From Pseudomonas graminis (lineage in GTDB: Bacteria; Pseudomonadota; Gammaproteobacteria; Pseudomonadales; Pseudomonadaceae), in contig NZ_MTSB01000001.1 of assembly GCF_002093745.1 (NCBI RefSeq), positions 248,001-312,000 of the forward strand: a stretch of DNA of 64,000 nucleotides. Reading direction: 5' to 3'. Below, in pieces: positions 36,229 to 44,758 of this stretch. A model generated the notes under the pieces. That model was not told the origin of the DNA and made no database searches. It saw only the letters and a program-made list of their open reading frames with translations. Numbering within the stretch: position 1 is the first letter of the stretch; the number at the start of each line of letters is the position of its first letter. Both the position numbers and the translations under genes were made by a program.

Positions 36229-37185
36229 TCAGAATTGATAGCCGACGCCTGCGTAGTAACCCCAGCCGTCCGAACGGGCGCGGAAGTTGCCGTCGCCGAA
36301 GTTCAGCTCGCTGCCGTCCTCCCAGTTGCCGCCGTTGTGGAAATAACGGCCCACCAGCGTGAAGCGAAGGTGGGTGAAGGCGTACAGCAACACGTTAGTG
36401 GCGACGGTTGAATTGCCCGTGCGTGCCGGATCGTTCTTGAGGTCCGATCCGAAGTCGAAGTTGGTGAAGCCGATGTAGGTCAGTGAAGCGCCGTTGTCGA
36501 ACGTGTTGATCGGCACAATGTATTTGAGCTGGGCACGGTAGCCGTCCCACGAATACTCGTTGCTGGCGCCATAGTTTTCCCACTGGTAACGGCCATAGAA
36601 GTTGGCCGACAGGTTGACCCGCGAGTGGGTGTCGATGTCGGTCCCGAGACCGCTGTACAAAGTGTTGGCGCGGTTGGCCGAGTTACTGCCGTGGTCATAG
36701 ATCCAGTCAAAGGCGACGTACCATTCCTTGAACGGCCCGACGGCCAGGCTGCGGCCGGCCAGGTAGTCGATGGAGATACGCGGCTCGTGCTCCATGAACA
36801 GCGGCGAGCCATGATCCCAGACGCCTTTGTCATTATCGTTACCGATGCCGAGGATCTTCGGCACGTCCACATAGCCGTACAGTTCAAACGGCCCCTTGCG
36901 GCCGAAGTACTCGTACTCCAGGTAGATGTCATCGTTTGGCTTGGGGCCGAAACTGATGTCCTTGCTGCCGATCAGCGTCAGGTCCTGATTGAACCAGTCT
37001 GAAAAGTACGCGCCTTTGCCTTCCTTGGGTGAGGCGGGCGGGCTGAGCGCTTCGCCCTGGGCGGAGTCTTCCGGTGTCGCGGGCTGGGCGTCTGCGGTTG
37101 TGCAGAGCAATGCGGCGGCTGCGAACAACAGGGGAGTCAGAAGAGTGCAGGGTGCTGCGGGCTGGATGAAAAACGGCTTGGGCAT
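36229..37185 (-). CDS. Tsx-family nucleoside-specific outer-membrane channel
   Basis: A 318-residue outer-membrane protein: signal peptide ending TTADAQ, the Tsx signature start YFSDWFNQDLTLIGS, alternating beta-strands and a C-terminal Phe (YAGVGYQF). A strong AAGGAG site fixes the start at 37185 rather than the longer upstream frame. First gene of the nucleoside uptake pair. Confidence 0.9.
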   Translation of the reverse strand: MPKPFFIQPAAPCTLLTPLLFAAAALLCTTADAQPATPEDSAQGEALSPPASPKEGKGAYFSDWFNQDLTLIGSKDISFGPKPNDDIYLEYEYFGRKGPFELYGYVDVPKILGIGNDNDKGVWDHGSPLFMEHEPRISIDYLAGRSLAVGPFKEWYVAFDWIYDHGSNSANRANTLYSGLGTDIDTHSRVNLSANFYGRYQWENYGASNEYSWDGYRAQLKYIVPINTFDNGASLTYIGFTNFDFGSDLKNDPARTGNSTVATNVLLYAFTHLRFTLVGRYFHNGGNWEDGSELNFGDGNFRARSDGWGYYAGVGYQF

Positions 37186-37379
37186 TGAAGCTCCTTTTCG
37201 TGATCGCGTACTGCTGGCCGCGTACGGCTGATCGCAAACGTTTGCACAGCTCATGCCAAAGTGTTTCAAGATGTTGAATGCGCGGTATATCAGCTCAAGA
37301 AGATGACCGATCGGCCAGGAAATTGCTCGCAAGCTGTGCGCGGTGTCACCTGCCGTGCCCCTTGATGTTCCGTTTCGCC

Positions 37380-37844
37380 TCAAAAGCCGGGACGGGCGGC
37401 TGCGAGCATGATCACGGCCACACCGATGATCAGATTGATGCCAACCAGCCTGCGGATATGACCCAGCGCTGCTGCACCTTGCGCCCATTGTTCTGCGTCG
37501 ACGGCACGGCGCAGTTCCGGCAACTGCAATGAATGGATACGCAAAAACAGCGCAACCATCACGACATACAGGCCCATCATGATCTGCACGTAGCGCGGCG
37601 CGGTTTCAAAGCCGGTGAAGTTCAGCTGGATCATGCCGATGCCGGTGATCGGCAGTACCACGATGGCGGCCCAGACCCAGACGAAGAAGCGGGGAAACAC
37701 CTGGACCCACACTTTCAAGCGGGCCGGCCCTTCAAGTGCTGCAATGAGGGCTGGACGCAATACCATCCAGGCGAAAAACATCCCGCCCACCCAGACCAGA
37801 GCAGCCAGCAAATGCAGCGTGTAAACAGTGGAAAAAGCGGTCAT
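37380..37844 (-). CDS. CopD-family membrane protein
   Basis: A 154-residue protein with four hydrophobic helices (LHLLAALVWVGGMFFAWMVL, VWAAIVVLPITGIGMI, YVQIMMGLYVVMVALFL, LVGINLIIGVAVIMLAAA) and the His residues typical of CopD-like heme/copper membrane proteins. Often annotated copper resistance protein D. It lies divergent to dinG. Confidence 0.82.
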   Translation of the reverse strand: MTAFSTVYTLHLLAALVWVGGMFFAWMVLRPALIAALEGPARLKVWVQVFPRFFVWVWAAIVVLPITGIGMIQLNFTGFETAPRYVQIMMGLYVVMVALFLRIHSLQLPELRRAVDAEQWAQGAAALGHIRRLVGINLIIGVAVIMLAAARPGF

Positions 37845-37951
37845 CGGACACTCCGTTCTGCGCGGATGGATTTAGCGCGCTATCATAGCGCCCACTCAGA
37901 ACCACTGAAAATTTATCCAGCCTTTTTAGCCGTGCCCCCGAACCGAAGCCA

Positions 37952-40096
37952 ATGATCAGTACCGAACTCAAAACCCAGATTCAGGGCGCCTACTCGCGTT
38001 TCCTCGAAGCCAAGAGTCTCAAGCCGCGCTATGGCCAGCGATTGATGATCGCTGAAGTCGCCAAAGTGCTGGGGGACATTGATACCGATGAAGAGGGGCG
38101 TCGTTCGGGCGACCCTGCGGTGGTCGCAGTCGAAGCGGGCACCGGCACCGGCAAGACCGTGGCCTACGCCATCGCGTCGATCCCCACCGCCAAGGCGGCG
38201 GGCAAGCGGCTGGTCATCGCCACGGCAACCGTCGCGCTGCAAGAGCAGATCGTCTACAAGGACCTGCCGGACCTGATGCGCAACAGCGGTCTGAACTTCA
38301 CCTTCGCACTGGCCAAGGGGCGCGGCCGTTACATGTGCCTGTCCAAGCTCGACATGCTGCTGCAGGAAAGTGACGCGACCAACGCGACTGCGCAATTGTT
38401 CGAAGAAGAAGGCTTCAAGATCGAAGTGGATGAAGCCAGCCAGAAGCTGTTCACGAGCATGTTGCAGAAACTGGCGGGCAACAAATGGGACGGCGACCGC
38501 GACAGCTGGCCTCAGGAACTCGCTGATCAGGACTGGGCGCGGCTGACCACCGATCACAGCCAATGCACCAATCGTCATTGCCCCAACTTCCAGCAGTGCG
38601 CCTTCTATAAGGCGCGTGAAGGGATGGGCAAGGTCGACGTGATCGTCACCAACCATGACATGGTGCTGGCTGATCTGGCGCTGGGCGGCGGTGCGGTGTT
38701 GCCGGACCCGCGTGACACGCTGTACGTGTTCGACGAAGGCCATCACCTGCCGGACAAGGCCATCGGCCACTTCGCCCATTACACCCGATTGAAATCCACC
38801 GCCGACTGGCTGGAACAGACCGCCAAGAACCTCGCCAAATTGCTGGCTCAGCACCCGTTGCCCGGTGATCTGGGCAAGCTGATCGAGCAGGTGCCGGAGC
38901 TGGCCCGTGAAATCAAGGGCCATCAGCAGTTCATGTTCGGGGCCTGCGAGCAACTGGCGGATTTCCGCCCCGGTGAAGACATGCAAGGCCGCGAGCGACC
39001 GCGTCACCGGTTTGTGGGCGGCGTGATTCCCGAGCACATCCGCGAGATGGGCATCGAGCTGAAAAAGGGTTTCGCGCGCCTGGACGATCTGTTCACGCGT
39101 TTGACTGAACTGCTTAAAGAAGGCATGGACGGCGAGGTCAACATCGGTATCGCCAGCCATCAGGCCGAAGAATGGTACCCGCTGTTCGGCAGCCTGCTGG
39201 CCCGCGCCCACGGTAACTGGGAATTGTGGACGGCGTTTACCGCCGAAGACCCGGAAGACAGCCCGCCGATGGCTCGCTGGCTGACCCTGGCCGACAGCGG
39301 TGCGCTGTTCGATATCGAGGTCAACGCCAGTCCGATTCTGGCAGCTGAAATGTTGCGCCGTAACCTGTGGAACATCGCTTACGGTGCGCTGGTGACCTCG
39401 GCCACGCTGACCGCGCTGGGCAAGTTCGACCGCTACCGCATGCGTGCCGGTTTGCCGAAATGTGCTGTAACTGCAGTGGTGCCCAGCCCGTTCCATCACG
39501 CCGACGCCGGTGTGCTGCGGGTGCCGGACCTCAAGGCCGATCCGCGTGACTCCGTCGCCCACACGGCGGCGATCATTCGTGACTTGCCCGGTCTGGTGGA
39601 AGGTTCGCGGGGCACATTGGTGCTGTACTCGTCGCGCAAACAGATGCAGGACGTGTTCGACGGCCTGGACCGTGACTGGCGCAAGCAGGTGTTCATTCAG
39701 GGCAACCTGTCCAAGCAGGAAACCCTCAACAAGCACAAGGCGCGGGTCGACAGCGGCGAGTCCAGCGTGTTGTTCGGGCTGGCCAGCTTTGCCGAAGGGG
39801 TCGATTTGCCCGGCGCGTATTGCGAGCATGTGGTGATTGCCAAGATTCCGTTCGCGGTGCCGGACGATCCGGTCGAAGCCGCGCTGGCCGAGTGGATCGA
39901 GGCGCGCGGTGGCAACCCGTTCATGGAAATCGCCGTGCCGGATGCCTCATTGCGTCTGGTACAGGCCTGTGGCCGGTTGCTGCGCACCGAAGAAGACCGC
40001 GGCACCATCACGCTGCTGGATCGCCGGGTCGTCACCCAGCGCTACGGCAAGGCCATTCTCAACGCGCTGCCACCGTTTCGTCGTGAGATTTCCTGA
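37952..40096 (+). CDS. dinG: ATP-dependent DNA helicase DinG
   Basis: A 714-residue superfamily 2 iron-sulfur helicase acting on R-loops and forked DNA. It has Walker A EAGTGTGKTVAYA, Fe-S cysteines (MCLSK; QCTNRHCPNFQQCAF), a DEGHH box (VFDEGHHLPDK) and motif VI QACGRLLRTEEDRG. Full-length. No LexA box is evident in the 100 bases upstream, unlike E. coli dinG. Confidence 0.97.
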   Translation: MISTELKTQIQGAYSRFLEAKSLKPRYGQRLMIAEVAKVLGDIDTDEEGRRSGDPAVVAVEAGTGTGKTVAYAIASIPTAKAAGKRLVIATATVALQEQIVYKDLPDLMRNSGLNFTFALAKGRGRYMCLSKLDMLLQESDATNATAQLFEEEGFKIEVDEASQKLFTSMLQKLAGNKWDGDRDSWPQELADQDWARLTTDHSQCTNRHCPNFQQCAFYKAREGMGKVDVIVTNHDMVLADLALGGGAVLPDPRDTLYVFDEGHHLPDKAIGHFAHYTRLKSTADWLEQTAKNLAKLLAQHPLPGDLGKLIEQVPELAREIKGHQQFMFGACEQLADFRPGEDMQGRERPRHRFVGGVIPEHIREMGIELKKGFARLDDLFTRLTELLKEGMDGEVNIGIASHQAEEWYPLFGSLLARAHGNWELWTAFTAEDPEDSPPMARWLTLADSGALFDIEVNASPILAAEMLRRNLWNIAYGALVTSATLTALGKFDRYRMRAGLPKCAVTAVVPSPFHHADAGVLRVPDLKADPRDSVAHTAAIIRDLPGLVEGSRGTLVLYSSRKQMQDVFDGLDRDWRKQVFIQGNLSKQETLNKHKARVDSGESSVLFGLASFAEGVDLPGAYCEHVVIAKIPFAVPDDPVEAALAEWIEARGGNPFMEIAVPDASLRLVQACGRLLRTEEDRGTITLLDRRVVTQRYGKAILNALPPFRREIS

Positions 40097-40206
40097 TTCA
40101 AAGATGAAGAGCGTTTCACATCTGTTCCCAAAGCGCCCGATCGCTGGAACAATACGCGCCCATTGAGCCTGTCATCAGGCTCGGTAACACCAGCAGGAGT
40201 CAGCCG

Positions 40207-41355
40207 TTGCAGATCCAGGGTCATTACGAACTTCAATTCGAAGCAGTACGTGAAGCCTTTGCGGCGCTTTTTGACGATCCTCAGGAGCGTGGCGCAGCGT
40301 TGTGCATTCAGGTCGGCGGCCAGACGGTGGTCGACCTGTGGGCGGGGACTGCCGATAAGGACGGCGCCGAGGCCTGGCACACCGACACCCTTGCCAATCT
40401 GTTTTCCTGCACCAAGACCTTCACCAGCGTGGCGGTTCTGCAACTGGTCGCAGAGGGCAAGCTGAAGCTCGACGAACCCGTTGCCCGGCTCTGGCCTGAA
40501 TTCGCTACGGCTGGCAAGGCATCGATCACCCTGCGGCAGTTGCTCTGCCACCAGGCCGGTCTGCCCGCATTGCGTGAGCAACTGCCCGCCGAAGCCCTTT
40601 ACGAGTGGCACACCATGACCGCGGCGCTGGCTGCCGAGGAACCCTGGTGGACGCCGGGGCAGGGCCACGGTTACGCAGCAATCACGTACGGTTGGCTGGT
40701 GGGCGAAATGTTGCGCCGCGCCGACGGCCGTGGTCCGGGCGAGTCGATTGCTGCACGCATTTCGCGTCCGCTGGGGCTGGATTTCCATCTCGGGCTGGCG
40801 GATGACCAGTTCTACCGGGTTGCCCATATCGCTCGCGGCAAAGGCAATGCGGGCGACGCTGCTGCTCAGCGCGTGCTGCAGGCAACGATGCGCGAGCCGG
40901 CATCGATCACTGCCAAGGCGTTTACCAATCCGCCCTCGATCATGACCAGCACCAACAAACCCGAATGGCGCCGCATGCAGCAACCGGCCGCCAATGGTCA
41001 TGGCAATGCGCGCAGTCTGGCCGGTTTCTATACCGGGCTGCTGGATGGCAGCCTGCTGGAAGCCGACCTGCTCAATGAACTGACCCGCGAACACAGTATC
41101 GGCCAGGACAAGACCCTGTTGACCTCAACCCGACACGGGCTGGGCTGCATGCTGGATCAACCGACGGTGCCCAATGCGACGTTCGGTCTGGGTCCGAAGG
41201 CGTTCGGTCATCCGGGCGCTGGCGGTTCAGTCGGCTTTGCCGACCCGGATTACGACGTGGCGTTCGGCTTTGTCACCAATACCTTGGGGCCTTACATCCT
41301 GATGGACCCGCGCGCTCAGAAGCTGGTCGGCGTTCTGCGTGAGTGTTTGCAGTAA
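40207..41355 (+). CDS. Serine beta-lactamase-fold hydrolase (esterase EstB type)
   Basis: A 382-residue cytosolic serine hydrolase of the class C beta-lactamase/EstB family. It has the S67-C-T-K70 nucleophile motif, a Tyr in HGYAAITYGW and a late HPGAGGS box. The start is TTG at 40207: an AGGAG at 40195-40199 supports it, and there is no upstream ATG in frame. Probably an esterase; the substrate is unknown. Confidence 0.88.
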   Translation: MQIQGHYELQFEAVREAFAALFDDPQERGAALCIQVGGQTVVDLWAGTADKDGAEAWHTDTLANLFSCTKTFTSVAVLQLVAEGKLKLDEPVARLWPEFATAGKASITLRQLLCHQAGLPALREQLPAEALYEWHTMTAALAAEEPWWTPGQGHGYAAITYGWLVGEMLRRADGRGPGESIAARISRPLGLDFHLGLADDQFYRVAHIARGKGNAGDAAAQRVLQATMREPASITAKAFTNPPSIMTSTNKPEWRRMQQPAANGHGNARSLAGFYTGLLDGSLLEADLLNELTREHSIGQDKTLLTSTRHGLGCMLDQPTVPNATFGLGPKAFGHPGAGGSVGFADPDYDVAFGFVTNTLGPYILMDPRAQKLVGVLRECLQ

Positions 41356-41508
41356 GTATCGGCCATAAGTGCTTGTTTCATACCGACTGTCAGTTAAATG
41401 GCTGTAACAGGAACCGTACGACGGTTTCTTTTTCCAACTGCATCTTTATGCATGTTATACCGGCGTAGTCACGTCCTTCTGTCTGATCAAAACCGTTGCG
41501 GGTCAACC

Positions 41509-42669
41509 ATGTCGTCCAATAAAAGCCTCGTTCTTGCCCTGTGTATCGCCGTCACTGGCTGTGCTCAAACCCCACAATCCGACTCTGCTGCATCCGGAGG
41601 CCATTGGTGGCAGTTCGGTTCCGGCAGCGAGTCTTCTGATGCCAGCGCTGCTTCTAACGCTCCTGCACCTGGCCCGGCTCCTGCCCCTGCTCCGGTGGCC
41701 AAGGCTGCGGCACCAGCACCGGCAACTGGCGGCGAGAGCAGCGGCCCTTGGTACTGGCCGTTCGGCTCCAGCGACAACGCTCAGGCAAAACCTGATGCGG
41801 TTGCCAGCAAGCCCGCAGACAAACCGGCAGCGCCGGCGCTGGTTGCCAAGTCGGAAACCGACACCAAGTGGTGGTGGCCGTTTAGCAGTGCAGGTACGAA
41901 GGACGAACCTAAAGCGCTGCCGATGCCTGATCCGAAAGTGACCCAGGCCTGGCTGGACGAGTACGAGCCACGCCTGCGCGCTGCGATCAAGGACAGCCCG
42001 TTCCAGCTGGAACGTCGCGAAGACCTGCTGGCGATCACCGCACCGGTAGACAGCTCGTTCAATCCGGATCGCCCGGCCATGTTGCTGCCGAACACCTTGG
42101 GTCCGATCACCCGTCTGGCTAAAGTGGTTGAAGGTGATCAGAAAACCGCAGTGCTGATCCTGGGTCATGCTGACACTTCCGGCCCGACCGAAGCCAACCA
42201 GAAGATCAGCCAGGAGCGTGCGCAGTCCGTTGCCGCGATCTTCCGCCTGAGCGGTCTGGAACGTAACCGCCTGAGCCAGCGTGGCATGGGCGCGGTCATG
42301 CCGCGTGCTGCGAACGACAGCCTTGAAGGGCGCGCACTCAACCGCCGTGTCGAGATCCTCATGACGCCGCAGGACACCATGCGCGTTCTGATGAGCCGCT
42401 ACGCGCTGCCGCCGGTTGCGCCGACCATGGTGGCCGCGCAGGACGTCAAGCCAGTAACGCCAGCACCGGCTGCCGCACCGGCCAAGAAAGCCGCCGTGGC
42501 GAAGAAAGACACGGCCAAGAAAGACACGGCCAAGAAAGCGCCGGCCAAGGCCAGCACCGCCAAAAAGGCTGCGCCTGCCAAGACCACCGCCGCAGCTAAA
42601 AAACCAGCAGCCACCAAAGCCCCGGCCAAGGCGCCTGCCAAGAAAGATGACAGCCAGGCCAGTAACTGA
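41509..42669 (+). CDS. OmpA-family lipoprotein with histone-like Lys/Ala tail
   Basis: A 386-residue predicted lipoprotein (lipobox VTGC near residue 17). A low-complexity Pro/Ala region carries three Trp-rich units (HWWQFGSGS, PWYWPFGSS, KWWWPFSSA). A peptidoglycan-binding OmpA C-terminal domain follows (about 180-310: ILGHADTSGPTEANQKISQERAQSVAAIF...RALNRRVEI). The last 75 residues repeat AKK/PAK (AKKDTAKKDTAKKAPAK), as in AlgP/histone H1-like proteins. The start follows the lipoprotein signal. Likely links outer membrane and cell wall. Confidence 0.85.
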   Translation: MSSNKSLVLALCIAVTGCAQTPQSDSAASGGHWWQFGSGSESSDASAASNAPAPGPAPAPAPVAKAAAPAPATGGESSGPWYWPFGSSDNAQAKPDAVASKPADKPAAPALVAKSETDTKWWWPFSSAGTKDEPKALPMPDPKVTQAWLDEYEPRLRAAIKDSPFQLERREDLLAITAPVDSSFNPDRPAMLLPNTLGPITRLAKVVEGDQKTAVLILGHADTSGPTEANQKISQERAQSVAAIFRLSGLERNRLSQRGMGAVMPRAANDSLEGRALNRRVEILMTPQDTMRVLMSRYALPPVAPTMVAAQDVKPVTPAPAAAPAKKAAVAKKDTAKKDTAKKAPAKASTAKKAAPAKTTAAAKKPAATKAPAKAPAKKDDSQASN

Positions 42670-42698
42670 GGCCTGATTTCAGGCTTCTGCCCGGAGAG

Positions 42699-42811
42699 CG
42701 TGGGAGCGACCGGGGCGGCGATCCGCATTGTTCGCGAAGACGGTAATTCGGACGATACGTTTCATAGACTGTATCGGCCCTTTCGCGAACATGTTCGCTC
42801 CCACGGCCTTC
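42699..42811. repeat. REP pair (GTGGGAGCGA type)
   Basis: Inverted copies of a GTGGGAGCG..TTCGCGAA unit (about 42699-42740 and 42780-42804) flank a short spacer between the OmpA lipoprotein gene and pdxH. A related pair lies at 47366-47456. Confidence 0.75.
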
Positions 42812-42904
42812 GGCCAGAATCAAAACGAATGTGTGATAACGACGAGCGCCGAGCCTCGTACGAGAATTAGCTAACGTTCATGATGTGCGCGCAGGAATGA
42901 AACC

Positions 42905-43552
42905 ATGACCCAGACCCTGGCCGACATGCGCCGTGATTACACTCGCGATGGTTTGACCGAAGCGCAGTCACCGCATGAGCCGTTTGCCCTGTTCCATAAA
43001 TGGTTCGAAGAGGCGGTAAAGACCGAACAGCCACCGGTCGAGGCCAACGCCATGACCCTGGCCACTGTCGATGAGGACGGGCGTCCGCATTGCCGCGTGT
43101 TGCTGCTCAAAGGGCTTGATGCTCAGGGCTTCACCTTCTTCACCAACTACGAGAGCGCCAAGGGTCAGCAACTGGCTGCACGCCCGTTTGCGGCCATGAC
43201 GTTCTTCTGGCCGACGCTCGAACGCCAGGTGCGTATCGAAGGCAGCGTCGAAAAAGTCAGCGCGCAAGAATCCGATGCGTATTACCAGGTCCGTCCACTG
43301 GGCAGCCGGCTGGGCGCCTGGGCATCACCGCAAAGCCAGGTGATTGCCGATCGCGACGAACTGGAAGGCCTGATCAGACAAACGGAACAACGCTTCGCAG
43401 ACACCCGGCCGCACTGCCCGGAGCACTGGGGTGGCTACCGCCTTTTGCCTGAACGGATCGAATTCTGGCAGGGAAGATCCAGTCGCCTTCACGACCGTTT
43501 GAACTATCGTTTGATAAACGCCGGATGGGCACGCGAGCGTCTTGCTCCCTGA
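42905..43552 (+). CDS. pdxH: Pyridoxamine 5'-phosphate oxidase
   Basis: Oxidises PNP/PMP to pyridoxal phosphate with FMN. The 215-residue length is usual, and the family blocks are intact: [62 protein letters not shown] and the C-terminal [12 protein letters not shown]...W-x-R-x-R-L-A-P. Confidence 0.98.
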   Translation: MTQTLADMRRDYTRDGLTEAQSPHEPFALFHKWFEEAVKTEQPPVEANAMTLATVDEDGRPHCRVLLLKGLDAQGFTFFTNYESAKGQQLAARPFAAMTFFWPTLERQVRIEGSVEKVSAQESDAYYQVRPLGSRLGAWASPQSQVIADRDELEGLIRQTEQRFADTRPHCPEHWGGYRLLPERIEFWQGRSSRLHDRLNYRLINAGWARERLAP

Positions 43553-43699
43553 TGGAATTATTCGCTTGCCGAATCGTCTGAGCGTTGTACAGGCACTCGC
43601 TGTATAGCGCCTGAATGAACTTAATTTGCGGGACCGTGATCGTGACAGGGCCTTTGTCGGGTAGTCTAATGGCCACTGGTTCCTCTGGAGATACACTTT

Positions 43700-44164
43700 A
43701 TGCGCAAGTCTGCTTTTCTGGTTGCTTCATTCACCGCGATGGCGTTGATGCTGGGTGGCTGTACCTCAAACCTGACCGGTGATTCCTATTCCCGCGATGA
43801 GGCCAGGACCGTACAGACTGTCCGCATGGGGACCATCGAATCCTTGCGTCCGGTCAAGATCGAAGGCACCAAAACGCCAATCGGCGGCGTTGCAGGTGCG
43901 GTCGTCGGCGGCGTTGGTGGCAGCGCCATCGGTGGCGGTCGCGGTAGCGTTGTGGCAGCAGTGATCGGTGCAGTGGCCGGTGGCCTGCTGGGTTCAGCGA
44001 CCGAAGAAGGCCTGACCCGTACGCAAGGTGTTGAAATCACCGTGCGTGAGGATGACGGCAGCATGCGTGCCTACGTTCAGCAGGTTCAGGAAAACGAGAT
44101 TTTCCGCGTCGGTGAACGCGTACGCATCATGAGCGTCAACGGTACCAGCCGCGTTTCGCATTGA
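43700..44164 (+). CDS. slyB: Glycine-zipper outer-membrane lipoprotein, SlyB-like
   Basis: A 154-residue lipoprotein (lipobox LGGC near residue 21). A glycine-zipper 2TM domain (GGVAGAVVGGVGGSAIGGGRGS...GAVAGGLLGS) is followed by a C-terminal beta domain (VEITVREDDGSMRAYVQQ). This matches SlyB/Pcp-type lipoproteins that stabilise the outer membrane. A strong terminator follows. Confidence 0.9.
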   Translation: MRKSAFLVASFTAMALMLGGCTSNLTGDSYSRDEARTVQTVRMGTIESLRPVKIEGTKTPIGGVAGAVVGGVGGSAIGGGRGSVVAAVIGAVAGGLLGSATEEGLTRTQGVEITVREDDGSMRAYVQQVQENEIFRVGERVRIMSVNGTSRVSH

Positions 44165-44184
44165 TCCCGCAGCGGCGCACACCC

Positions 44185-44217
44185 AAACCCCGAGCCGGAA
44201 GGCTCGGGGTTTTTTTG
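44185..44217 (+). terminator. Intrinsic terminator of slyB
   Basis: CCCCGAGCC-GGAA-GGCTCGGGG stem followed by seven Ts, about 20 bases past the stop. Confidence 0.95.
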
Positions 44218-44280
44218 TTTCTGCGTCAGATGGATTGTTGCGCAAGGCATTCCCACGCATAGAGCACGATAATCTCAACC

Positions 44281-44744
44281 ATGACTATCGTGCCGACGCT
44301 CCGCGTCGGCATGCAGTTCTGGACGCTTTGCGTCCTCTGCGTCACACAAGGGTTCTGCGATGTCGAGTAGATTTACATAAGACTCAAGTCACCTTTTCGC
44401 CCCTCGGCGAGTTACTTTGATGGGGCCAAAGTAACCAAAGCCCCTGGCTCCGTTTCCGGCCCGACTTCGTCGGGTTCCTTCGTCCTGACACTGATCCGGG
44501 GGTCGCCGCAACGGGCCATCCATGGCCCGGTGCGGCTAGCCTGGCGTCCTGCCAGGCTACCCCCGGATCAGCGCCAGGACTCAGCCGTCACTTACGTCGC
44601 ACTCTGCGTCGTCCATGCCATCGCGATCAAAAAGCTTTTCTTTTGCAGACGCTGCGGGTAAGGCATGGCGCTGTGTTGCTGCATGGATGTGACGCAGAGC
44701 GTCCAGAACTGCATGCCGACGCGGAGCATCGGCACGATAGTCAT
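44281..44744. repeat. REP-flanked MITE-like repeat, copy B
   Basis: The best-preserved copy. Terminal inverted repeats of 47 bases (44281-44327 and 44698-44744) differ at one position, and each contains a REP hairpin (GCCGACGC/GCGTCGGC) plus a second short stem. The 246-base core at 44381-44626 is shared with copies A and C. It lies between the slyB terminator and the converging FAD oxidoreductase gene and encodes nothing evident. Confidence 0.88.
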
Positions 44745-44758
44745 AATCATCGTGGGAT

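Noticed and set aside
37913..39829. 638-codon open frame antisense to dinG
   Set aside because: Shadow frame of a GC-rich gene; low-complexity His/Gln/Val-rich translation without known domains, while dinG has all helicase motifs.
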